The translations under genes were made by a program, and so were the position numbers. Positions 50,459 through 58,321 of a stretch of 64,000 nt of DNA are shown here, piece by piece. Below the pieces are notes generated by a model. It saw only the letters and a list, made by a program, of their open reading frames with translations. It was not told where the DNA came from and did no database searches. How positions within the stretch are numbered: position 1 is the stretch's first letter; each line of letters opens with the position of its first letter. The DNA is taken from contig JAEWAF010000094.1 of assembly GCA_023391815.1 (NCBI GenBank), positions 29,175 to 93,174 on the forward strand, in the 5' to 3' direction. The stretch is from Pseudomonadota bacterium (GTDB lineage Bacteria > Pseudomonadota > Gammaproteobacteria > Steroidobacterales > Steroidobacteraceae).

Positions 50459-51184
50459 ATGATCACTGATAGCACGACGGGCACCAACATCCAGGAAATC
50501 GGCGAGGCCATCTACCGAATCAATACGCCGATCGAGATCGGTCCGGGCCGGGCCTTCAGCTTCAATCAATATCTGGTCGTGGACGACGAGCCGGTGCTGT
50601 TTCATACCGGCCAGCGATCGTTGTTTCCAGTGGTGCAGGCGGCGATTGCCCGCGTCATGCCAGTGGCGCGACTCAGGCACGTCGGCCTGTCGCATTTCGA
50701 AGCGGATGAATGCGGTGCCTTGAATGCATTTCTGTCGGCGGCTCCGCACGCCGTGCCTTTCTGCAGCCATATCGCGGCACTGACCAGCGTTGCCGATTTC
50801 GCTGAGCGTGCGCCGCGCGCGTTGAAAGATGACGAAGAATTTGTCACCGGTCGCCGTCGGTTCCGCTGGTTCTATACGCCGCATGTTCCGCATTCCTGGG
50901 AATGCGGGCTGCTCATGGAATTGACGACGCGTACCTTCTTCTGCGGTGACTTGTTCACTCAGGGCGGCAAGGGCGAGCGCGCCTTGACCACGGATGACAT
51001 TCTGGAACCGAGCGAAGCGTTCCGTCGCCCGATGGATTACTTCTCGCATGCGCCCCAAACCGCGACGATGCTGGACAAACTGGCAGAGCAGCAGCCCACG
51101 ACGCTCGCGTGCATGCACGGTAGTGCCTGGCAAGGCGACGGCGCGCAGTTGTTGCGAGCGTTGGGGCGCCGGCTCGTGAGTTGA
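50459..51184 (+). CDS. Metallo-beta-lactamase-fold protein (flavodiiron-like)
   Basis: A 241-residue MBL-fold protein resembling the oxygen-binding di-iron domain of flavodiiron proteins without its flavodoxin part. Candidate metal ligands are HFEADE (SHFEADECGALN), His in PHVPHSWE, Asp in CGDLFTQGG, and His in MHGSAWQGD. The first motif has Glu where HxExDH would have the last His. GGAGG lies before ATG 50459. Roles in oxygen, nitric-oxide or peroxide chemistry are possible. The two cytochromes lie upstream on the same strand. Confidence 0.8.
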   Translation: MITDSTTGTNIQEIGEAIYRINTPIEIGPGRAFSFNQYLVVDDEPVLFHTGQRSLFPVVQAAIARVMPVARLRHVGLSHFEADECGALNAFLSAAPHAVPFCSHIAALTSVADFAERAPRALKDDEEFVTGRRRFRWFYTPHVPHSWECGLLMELTTRTFFCGDLFTQGGKGERALTTDDILEPSEAFRRPMDYFSHAPQTATMLDKLAEQQPTTLACMHGSAWQGDGAQLLRALGRRLVS

Positions 51185-51194
51185 TGGCGCGCGC

Positions 51195-52223
51195 TTATTT
51201 GTAAGCGATGGCAGCGCTACCGGGCCCGGCCAGCGGCAGGACTTCGTAGCGATGGAAGCCTGCCGCCCGGCACCAGTTCCAGAAGTCCGCGCCGGTGAAA
51301 TCGAAGGCGTCGCCGAATTCGATGAGCATGTTCAGCGACATCATCAGACCGAACGCATTTTCTCGACGCGCATCGTCGATCAGGTTCTCGATCGCGATCA
51401 AGGCGCCGCCGGGCGGCAAGGCGTCGTAGGCGAGCCGGATCAGATGTTGTTTCTTCTCCAGGTTCCAGTCGTGAAGAATCAGGCCCATGGTGACCACGTC
51501 GGCGCGCGGCAGCGGCTGCTCCAAGAAGTTGCCCGAGACCGCTTGCACTCGATCTGAAAGGCCCGCCTTGTCGATCCAGCGCCGCGCGATCGGTTCGACC
51601 GCCGGCAGATCGAAACTCACACACTGCAGATGGGGATGACGGCTTGCCACCAAGGTGGAGAGCAGCGCGGTCGCGCCACCCACGTCGCATAGGGTTCGAT
51701 ACTTCGAGAAATCGAACTTTTCGGCGAGCGCTTGAAAGTTCGGCGCGGAGATGCCGCGCATGGCGCTCATGAACTGCTCGAGCCGAGCCGGATCTTCGTA
51801 CAGCGTGTCGAAGATCGATCGACCGGTGTGCTTGACTTCGTTCTGCGGCCGACCGGTGCGCAGTGCCTCGCCCAGATCGCCCCAGAATCGAAACAAACGG
51901 TGGCTGCACATCTCCAGAATGCCGCCCATGTAGTCCGGCCGATGCTTGTCCAGAAACCGCGCGGTGCTCGCCGTGTTTCGATAGCGCGCCGTGACTCCGT
52001 CGCCGTCGCGTTCGAGAAAGCGCAAGGCGGTGAGGGCGTCGAGAAAGTCCCAGATGCCGCGCGGATGCAGGGACAGAGCGCGACCGATCTCTTCGCCCGT
52101 CATCGCGTTGCCGCCCAAGGTGGTGAACAGGTCGAGCTCGACGGCGGTCAACAGCACCTTGGACGGCCAGAACCCGAAGCCGACATCCAGAATGCGCGTC
52201 AGATCGTTGGAGGATTCGCTCAT
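51195..52223 (-). CDS. SAM-dependent O-methyltransferase
   Basis: A 342-residue small-molecule methyltransferase of the acetylserotonin/caffeate O-methyltransferase type. An N-terminal dimerisation winged-helix domain (about 10-95) is followed by the Rossmann SAM domain with LCDVGGATALLSTLVASRHPHL and DVVTMGLILHDWNLEKKQHLI (catalytic HDW). The ATG at 52223 is chosen by homology of MSESSNDLTRILDVGFGFWPSKVLL; the frame is open to 52316. It converges on the MBL gene with 10 bp between. The acceptor is unknown. Confidence 0.9.
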   Translation of the reverse strand: MSESSNDLTRILDVGFGFWPSKVLLTAVELDLFTTLGGNAMTGEEIGRALSLHPRGIWDFLDALTALRFLERDGDGVTARYRNTASTARFLDKHRPDYMGGILEMCSHRLFRFWGDLGEALRTGRPQNEVKHTGRSIFDTLYEDPARLEQFMSAMRGISAPNFQALAEKFDFSKYRTLCDVGGATALLSTLVASRHPHLQCVSFDLPAVEPIARRWIDKAGLSDRVQAVSGNFLEQPLPRADVVTMGLILHDWNLEKKQHLIRLAYDALPPGGALIAIENLIDDARRENAFGLMMSLNMLIEFGDAFDFTGADFWNWCRAAGFHRYEVLPLAGPGSAAIAYK

Positions 52224-52422
52224 GATGGCTCGCTCACGGACAGAGTGAAGGGAATGACGTCCATCGGAGCCGCTGTTCCGTGCCTTCGACAATCGCGATC
52301 CAGTGGGGCGAATCATAAGGAGGCTGACGCCTCGAACGGAAGCGTCACAGGTGCTGCGACGCGCTCAATCGCTTCGCCTATGCTTCGGTGTTTTGCTCGC
52401 GGGACGAGAGCCCGGCGATCAG

Positions 52423-53034
52423 TTACTTCACGCTATATCCGCGACCTTCGAGGCAGGCCGTGATCGCGCGTCGATAGTCGTTGCGTTTGACGCTGTTCTG
52501 CTCGTCCGGGACGCCGCCGCCGGGTTGCGTCGGATCGAACTGGGTTTCGCCGCTGGCCCAGCGATGACATTCGAAGCGATCCTTCGCCTGCTGATCGGCC
52601 GACTGTCCGCTCTTGGGGTACATGAAGACGTCGTCGCTGCTCGAGCTGTTGGCGATGGCGGCGGTCTGCTCGGGCGGGTCCACGACTTCATACGCGTGCT
52701 CGTGGTCGCGCCACAGATAGTAACTATCGTCGGCGTAGTAATAACGAGCGCCGCCGAACCAGACGGTCGTGTAGAAGGGCGGCAGAATGGGAACGAAGAC
52801 ACCGACGGGCGCGTGAACCACGACGTAGTTCGGTCCGTGAGGTGCGTACCAGACACCGCGCGAATAGAAATAATGACCGCCGCCCGGGGCGATGACCGCG
52901 TGCCGTCCATAGGGCAAAGAGTGGACGACGTAGCCGTGATGAGGATAGTAACCAGCGCCCGGGCCGGCGTGAGCCACCTGAGTGAGACACAGGCCCGCGC
53001 AAGCCAACCAGCTCAAACTCATTCGCGTATTCAT
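52423..53034 (-). CDS. Secreted DUF6515-like protein (203 aa)
   Basis: Signal peptide MNTRMSLSWLACAGLCLTQVAHA, then a Tyr/Gly/His-rich segment (YYPHHGYVVHSLPYGRHAVI, YFYSRGVWYAPHGPNYVVV, VPILPPFYTTVW), as in the DUF6515 family of envelope proteins. The C-terminal part carries SADQQAKDRFECHRWASGETQFDPTQPG and YRRAITACLEGRGYSVK, shared with the upstream neighbour. 19 bp after that gene. Function unknown. Confidence 0.75.
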   Translation of the reverse strand: MNTRMSLSWLACAGLCLTQVAHAGPGAGYYPHHGYVVHSLPYGRHAVIAPGGGHYFYSRGVWYAPHGPNYVVVHAPVGVFVPILPPFYTTVWFGGARYYYADDSYYLWRDHEHAYEVVDPPEQTAAIANSSSSDDVFMYPKSGQSADQQAKDRFECHRWASGETQFDPTQPGGGVPDEQNSVKRNDYRRAITACLEGRGYSVK

Positions 53035-53053
53035 GTCGGCGGAAGCTCTTGAA

Positions 53054-53623
53054 TCATTGCGTGCTGTAACCGCGCCCGGTGAAACAAGCGGAGATCGCCC
53101 GGCGATACTCGCTCGCCTTTTGTTCGACCGCTGAATTGCGGGTTCGTTGCGCGTCGGTGCGTGCTTGTTCGATTTGCTGAGCCTGCTGAGCGCGTTGTGA
53201 ATCGGAGACGGTGCCGACCGCAGCGCCGGCTATTGCGCCTGCTGCCGCAGCTCCGGCTGCATGGTACGGACCACCGATGATGGCCCCGAGCACCGCTCCA
53301 GTTACTGCGGCCCCGGGGATTGCGCTGGGCGCTTCAGGTGCTCTCACGATCCGAACACGCGTGCGCTGAGGCAGGCCGGGAGCGCTCGGATCGAAGCCCG
53401 ATTGTTTTACGGCCCAGAGATGGCACTCGTAACGATCGCGGTCCTGTTGTTCCGGCGTTTGATTCCTGAGCGGATAGGCGTAGACGACGGCTTCCTGAGC
53501 GGGCGGCGGGGCCGGCGCCGCGGGCGGACTACTCGCGGTCGTGGGTGTCGATGCGCATGCCGCGAGAGTCAGGCATGTAGCTATGGAAAATGCAGTTCGT
53601 TGCGCGGCGTTCACGAAGTTCAC
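53054..53623 (-). CDS. Lipoprotein with glycine-zipper region (189 aa)
   Basis: Lipobox LTLAAC with Cys 23. TPEQQDRDRYECHLWAVKQSGFDPSAPG (about 57-85) is followed by a Gly/Ala zipper (AAVTGAVLGAIIGGPYHAAGAAAAGAIAGAAVG; about 103-140), an amphipathic Gln/Arg helix, and a C-terminus YRRAISACFTGRGYSTQ. The first and last motifs match those of the next protein, but here the zipper lies between them. Likely an outer-membrane-associated lipoprotein; function unknown. Confidence 0.75.
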   Translation of the reverse strand: MNFVNAAQRTAFSIATCLTLAACASTPTTASSPPAAPAPPPAQEAVVYAYPLRNQTPEQQDRDRYECHLWAVKQSGFDPSAPGLPQRTRVRIVRAPEAPSAIPGAAVTGAVLGAIIGGPYHAAGAAAAGAIAGAAVGTVSDSQRAQQAQQIEQARTDAQRTRNSAVEQKASEYRRAISACFTGRGYSTQ

Positions 53624-53747
53624 CCGGGGCGTGACATCGTGATTGCAAGCATCCCGCAGTCGGCCGCGAGAGGTTGTAAGCAGTTGTAATCAATTGTTCA
53701 GGGGCGCGAGTCGCCTGCCGACTCGCGCCCGTTGAGCAGTCCACCGC

Positions 53748-54086
53748 TCAGGTCGGTTCGTGAGCTTCGAAGCCGGAGGCGCCCAGGCCATTGCAGGAGA
53801 CTTCGACCCGCTCGCTCCGGGTGGCCGTGTAGGCCATGCTGACCAGCGCGTCCGCCGCGATTTCGGCCTTGCTGTCGAAACGCAACAGGCGTCCATCCGG
53901 CATCGTCATGTAGACGGCGACGATCAGGTTGCATTGGGTGACCACCACCGATGTGAGCGGGTGACCTTCCACTTGTGGCGCGTTCTTTTCGGGGGCGATT
54001 TCATCGCCCTGGCCCGGCGGGGCGGCCAGGACCGGCTGCAGTAAAGTAGTTGCGCAAAGAGCGAGTGAATAAAACGAACGTCTCAC
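53748..54086 (-). CDS. Small secreted hypothetical protein (112 aa)
   Basis: GTG 54086 follows GAGG at eight bases and gives a signal peptide VRRSFYSLALCATTLLQPVLAAPPGQG. The frame is open further upstream to 54161 but without a better start. The mature part has two Cys residues (VVTQCNLIV and VEVSCNGLGA) that could pair. No family recognised. Free-standing between the lipoprotein pair and the threonine-synthase-like gene. Confidence 0.55.
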   Translation of the reverse strand: MRRSFYSLALCATTLLQPVLAAPPGQGDEIAPEKNAPQVEGHPLTSVVVTQCNLIVAVYMTMPDGRLLRFDSKAEIAADALVSMAYTATRSERVEVSCNGLGASGFEAHEPT

Positions 54087-54456
54087 GGGCACGACCTCAG
54101 CAGGAATTTTGTGGGTACAGCCGGACCCGCCGAGCTGTTTCAGCGCGTCCACCGGATCCACGTAGGTGATTTATCAGCGAGTGCGGCGACGGGCCGACTC
54201 CCCGTGTGATTCTAGTGCTTGAGAAGCGGAACGGTTCCAGCGCGAAGTGCCTTCGCAACGGAACTTCCGCGATTTTAAGGTTCCGTCCTATCGTCCAGGC
54301 AGGTGCTCGCTGATGCGACCCTCACGTCGAGTCGGCAGTCCATCGACTTGTGTGAATCGAGCGCGGTTGAACTGAGACTTTCGGAAAATGAGCTTGTTGC
54401 CCGGCTGCGCTCGCTGTAAGAAGCGGGGCGCGAAGACTCATTCCAAAAACACACCT
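54087..54456. other. Intergenic region between divergent genes
   Basis: About 370 bp between the small secreted protein and the threonine-synthase-like gene. It should hold both promoters. No convincing -35/-10 or operator was found. The in-frame extension of the enzyme gene to 54388 has CARCKKR, a weak zinc-finger-like start. Confidence 0.35.
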
Positions 54457-55590
54457 ATGACGCATCCTGTCCAGCTCCTCGATCCTCGCACCGGCAAGCG
54501 CTATCCGCTCCTCGAGCCTCGTTGGCGATCCGACGATGGAACGCCGCTGCTGGTCGAAGCGCTGCCAGGCATCGGTAAGGATGACGTCGACACCAGGACG
54601 CAATCGTTGTGGCGCTACCGCGCTTCGTTGCCGTTGGATCTGCCGAAGCCGATCTCGCTGGGCGAGGGCTGCACACCGCTGGTCGAGAACTCCTGGGGTG
54701 AGCAACGACTGTTGTTCAAGCTCGATTGGATCTCTCCGACGGGGAGCTTCAAGGACAAGGGCGCGACCGTCATGGTGTCCTTTCTGAGCTATCTGGGCAT
54801 CGATGCCATTCTGGAGGACAGCTCGGGTAACGGCGGCGCGGCGATCGCGGCTTACGGTGCGGCGGCCGGCATGCGGGTGCGCATTCTCTGTCCTGAATCG
54901 ACGCAGCCGGCGAAGGTCGCGCAGATGAAAATCTTCGGCGCCGACGTGCGGCTCATTCCGGGCACGCGGCAGGATACGGAGAACGCGGCGCTCGAGCAGG
55001 CTTCGGAAGTTTTCTACGCCAGTCACAACTGGCATCCGTTCTTCTTGCAGGGAACGAAAATGACCGCGTATGAAATCTGGGAACAGCTCGGATTCCGCGC
55101 GCCCGACAACGTGATCGTGCCGGTTGGGGCCGGCAGCAACGTGTTGGGATGTGACTTGGGCTTCCGAGAGTTGCTGGCTGCGGGTCAGATCAAGAAACTG
55201 CCGCGCATCTTCGGGGTCCAGCCGGCTGCGTGCGCGCCCATCAAGGCGAGCTTCGACGCAGGCGTGGATGAACTCGTGCCCACCGAATTCAGCACGACCA
55301 TCGCGGAAGGCGCGTCGATTCGCAAACCCGTGCGGCTCAAAGAAGTGCTGTCGGCCTTACGCCGTGGTGGCGGTGGCATCGTCAGCGTCGGTGAGGACGA
55401 GATCATCGAAGCCCTGCATCGACTAGCGGGCATGGGATTGTTTGTCGAGCCGACCTCGGCCATCGTCGGCGCGTCCTTGGATCAGCTGTACGCGAGCGGC
55501 AGAATCGATTCGGGTGAAACGACGGTCGCGTTGTTGTCCGGCTCCGGTCTGAAGGCGAGTGCGTTCGTCACCAAGCTATTCGGCAGCTGA
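54457..55590 (+). CDS. PLP-dependent threonine-synthase-like enzyme
   Basis: A 377-residue fold-type II PLP enzyme. The PLP lysine lies in SPTGSFKDKGATV, the phosphate-binding loop in SSGNGGAAIAAYGAAAG, and the late Gly-rich region in VPVGAGSNVLG and LLSGSGLKAS. This matches threonine synthase (phosphohomoserine to threonine) of the archaeal-type short form, though dehydratase- or lyase-like relatives share these motifs. ATG 54457 is preferred, 54388 is in frame. It converges on, and overlaps by 15 bp, a LysR gene that may not control it. Confidence 0.85.
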   Translation: MTHPVQLLDPRTGKRYPLLEPRWRSDDGTPLLVEALPGIGKDDVDTRTQSLWRYRASLPLDLPKPISLGEGCTPLVENSWGEQRLLFKLDWISPTGSFKDKGATVMVSFLSYLGIDAILEDSSGNGGAAIAAYGAAAGMRVRILCPESTQPAKVAQMKIFGADVRLIPGTRQDTENAALEQASEVFYASHNWHPFFLQGTKMTAYEIWEQLGFRAPDNVIVPVGAGSNVLGCDLGFRELLAAGQIKKLPRIFGVQPAACAPIKASFDAGVDELVPTEFSTTIAEGASIRKPVRLKEVLSALRRGGGGIVSVGEDEIIEALHRLAGMGLFVEPTSAIVGASLDQLYASGRIDSGETTVALLSGSGLKASAFVTKLFGS

Positions 55591-56478
55591 GGCGGCAGCG
55601 GGTGGATGCATTCGGAACGCTTCGAGAATCCGCTCCGCCAGATGCGACGTGGCGATGGACTGTGTGTCCGGCGTGCCACGCATGACGATGTGAATCTTGC
55701 CGAGCTCCGGAAAGCCGTCGTCCGTGGTCAAGATGCGCAGGCCCGGCGGCACGACGCACTTGGCCATGGTTGTCACAGCGAAGCCCGCTTTCGCTGCGGC
55801 CACCAACACCGTCCAGCTCTTGCTCTTCACGCTGATATGAAAGTCGAGCGCTTCACCGCGCTCGCGAACGCTGTCGCGTAACGCCGCGATGGTTGCGCGA
55901 TACACCGGCGACTCGTCCGAGAAAACTGCGAGCGGCAAGGGTCGCTGCCGATGCGCCTCATGCGCCGGTGAGCTGGTCCAGACCACTTGTTCCGTTCTGA
56001 GCACCACATCGGTGCGTTTGGGAGCTTGAGTTGCGAGGATGGCCAGATCGAGTTGGCCGTTGTCGAGCTGCTCGATGAGAATGGGCGTCGTGTTCACGAT
56101 GACTTCAACGTTCGCGCCCGGCCAGTTCTTGGCGAGCTCGGCGAAAATGTCCGGCAGCAGTAGGGCGGCATAGTCGTCCGGCAAGCCGAGTACGACGCGT
56201 CCGCCGGCATCGCTACCACGCCAGGTGGTGACGAGCTTGTCGTGCAAGGCGAGAATCTGGCGCGCCTGCTGTGCAAGGTGCTCGCCCTTGTCGGTGAACA
56301 CTGTATCGCGGCCCCGTCGGGTGAACAGCGCATGTCCGACCAGCTCTTCCAGCCGGCGCATCTGCATGCTGACCGCGGGCGGGGAGCGGAATACCAGTTG
56401 CGCCGCTCCCTTGAAGCTGCCTGAATCGGCGAACGCCACCAGTGTCCGGAGCAGATCCAGATCGAGATTGAGCTTCAT
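55576..56478 (-). CDS. LysR-family transcriptional regulator
   Basis: A 300-residue regulator. The helix-turn-helix (LDLDLLRTLVAFADSGSFKGAAQLVFRSPPAVSMQMRRLEELVG, about 4-47) is standard, followed by the two-lobed effector-binding domain (about 90-295). ATG 56478 fits the family start; the open frame extends upstream without matching. Its start is 118 bp from the divergent PPK2 gene, so it may control PPK2. It overlaps the threonine-synthase-like gene tail to tail. Confidence 0.93.
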   Translation of the reverse strand: MKLNLDLDLLRTLVAFADSGSFKGAAQLVFRSPPAVSMQMRRLEELVGHALFTRRGRDTVFTDKGEHLAQQARQILALHDKLVTTWRGSDAGGRVVLGLPDDYAALLLPDIFAELAKNWPGANVEVIVNTTPILIEQLDNGQLDLAILATQAPKRTDVVLRTEQVVWTSSPAHEAHRQRPLPLAVFSDESPVYRATIAALRDSVRERGEALDFHISVKSKSWTVLVAAAKAGFAVTTMAKCVVPPGLRILTTDDGFPELGKIHIVMRGTPDTQSIATSHLAERILEAFRMHPPAAASAAE

Positions 56479-56595
56479 GCCGGCATCGTGCGTCAGGGCT
56501 CGCGAACGAGTCAATCGCGTCACTGTCGCGTGCACGATATCGTTCAGGACGTATCCTGGTACTGTTTCCACTGATTTGCGCAAGTGAGATTCGCC

Positions 56596-57519
56596 ATGAA
56601 CGAACTGCCACGGCTCGACCACGATGAATTGATTTTGCGCATCGGCCGGGACCTTGCCGACAGCTATGATGAAGAGCTGGAGATGGAGATCGAGGACCAT
56701 CATCCCTTGCCCGAGGCGCCCGGGCCGGCGGACGTCGAGGCGGAGAAGGAATATCGGCGCCAGTACTTCCGTCAGCTCCTGCGGTTGCAAGCGGAGCTGG
56801 TGAAGCTGCAGGACTGGGTGGTCGCGAGCGGACAGAAGATCGTCATCCTGTTCGAGGGCCGGGATGCCGCCGGCAAGGGCGGCGCGATCAAGCGCATCAC
56901 GCAACGGCTCAACCCTCGTGTCTGTCGTGTGGTGGCGCTGCCGGCACCGAACGATCGCGAGCGCACGCAGTGGTATTTCCAGCGCTATGTGGCGCACCTG
57001 CCGGCCGCGGGTGAAATCGTTCTATTCGATCGCAGCTGGTACAACCGTGCCGGCGTCGAGCGCGTCATGGGCTTTTGCACGTCGGAAGAATACGAAGAGT
57101 TCTTTCGTTCCGTGCCGGAGTTCGAGCGCATGCTGGTGCGCTCGGGCATTCATCTATTGAAGTATTGGTTCTCCATCACCGATGAGGAGCAGCACTTGCG
57201 ATTCCTCGGGCGAATTCACGATCCGCTCAAACAATGGAAGCTCAGCCCGATGGATCTGGAGTCCCGGCGCCGTTGGGAGGATTACACCAAGGCGAAAGAG
57301 ATCATGCTCGAACGCTCGCACATTCCCGAGGCCCGCTGGTGGGTCGTGCAAGCCGTCGACAAGAAGCGCGCGCGATTGAACTGCATCGATCACTTGTTGA
57401 AACAGTTCCCCTACGAGGAAGTGCAGAAATCCTCGGTGACGTTGCCGCAGCGTGAGCGCCACGAACACTATTCCCGGCAGGCGGTCCCGCCGCAAATGCT
57501 GGTTCCGGAAGTGTATTGA
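56596..57519 (+). CDS. ppk2: Polyphosphate kinase 2 (PPK2 family)
   Basis: A 307-residue single-domain PPK2. Walker A is FEGRDAAGKGGAIKR (88-96), Walker B is FDRSWYNR (144-151), and the lid region includes DPLKQWKLSPMDLESRRRW. It transfers phosphate from polyphosphate to nucleotides; a one-domain enzyme this size usually phosphorylates nucleoside diphosphates. ATG 56596 is preferred over GTG 56584. Divergent from the LysR gene. Confidence 0.93.
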   Translation: MNELPRLDHDELILRIGRDLADSYDEELEMEIEDHHPLPEAPGPADVEAEKEYRRQYFRQLLRLQAELVKLQDWVVASGQKIVILFEGRDAAGKGGAIKRITQRLNPRVCRVVALPAPNDRERTQWYFQRYVAHLPAAGEIVLFDRSWYNRAGVERVMGFCTSEEYEEFFRSVPEFERMLVRSGIHLLKYWFSITDEEQHLRFLGRIHDPLKQWKLSPMDLESRRRWEDYTKAKEIMLERSHIPEARWWVVQAVDKKRARLNCIDHLLKQFPYEEVQKSSVTLPQRERHEHYSRQAVPPQMLVPEVY

Positions 57520-58207
57520 CTATGGGGCGCGCTGCCTTGTGGCTGAGCTGAGTAGTGCGAGGCTCAGCAGGAGTAAGGAAACAAGGTCCGCACTTCCACC
57601 GCCGTGACTGCCGCCATTCGGGCTCTGAACAACGCCGTTGCTTGCATCTCCCGTGGCAGGTGGCGCGGGTGTGGTCGGTGGATCGGAAGTTGTGGGAGGG
57701 GCAGGCGGGGCGGGAGGATCGGATGTCGGTGGCGGGCTCGGCGTAGTCGGAGGCGTGGGCGTTTGCTCGACGCCGATCGTACCGGTCGTGTAGAGCTCGC
57801 TCGTGTTCCAGGACAAACCCGAGGGAAGCGTGGGCAAGGTCAGCGAACCGAACGCGCCCGTCACCGAAGCGAACGAGAGCAGCTTAGTTGCCCGAATAGA
57901 TACATCCGACCACGGGCGTCTCCGGCGAGTTGCCGAAGCGCTTCCACATTTCGTGGTTCAATAACGGAATGTATTGAAACCCGTGCGAACCCGGACTCGT
58001 CTCCTGTGAATCGCCGAGCACGGCGATGCGTACCGTCCCGGTTCGCGCCGCCTGCCACAGCTGTTGAAACTGCTCGGGCCGCTGCGAATAGAAGAAGTCG
58101 ACTTCTCGAAAATCGGGATAGGTCTGCTGGGCATTGGCCATCGAGGGCCAATGCAGCGCGGCGGCGCCGAGCGCAGGCAGGGTGACTGCCGCGATTCTTC
58201 GCAACAT
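57520..58207 (-). pseudogene. Decayed SGNH-type gene with CTERM tail (internal deletion)
   Basis: The 5' part (58207-57884) encodes a signal peptide and the start of an SGNH/GDSL-like domain (FREVDFFYSQRPEQF, VRIAVLGDSQETSPGSHGFQYIPLL, MWKRFG) and stops after VVGCIYSGN. The 3' part, in another frame (57864-57520), has the autotransporter-like end SLTLPTLPSGLSWNTSELYTTGTIGV, a Thr/Pro-rich linker, and SHGGGSADLVSLLLLSLALL plus a basic end, like a GlyGly-CTERM sorting tag. The in-frame part continues upstream past the stop (RATKLLSFASVTGAFG). An internal deletion with frame change at about 57885 explains both. Confidence 0.65.
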
Positions 58208-58321
58208 CTTGGTCTTCGTCCTGGTGATGCGAGCGCGACTTCAGAGCGTTTGTCGCCCCTGCTCGGATCCATAAACGCCGACCGGATGGACTTTGGTTCC
58301 GTGAATCTACAGGCAGCGCCT

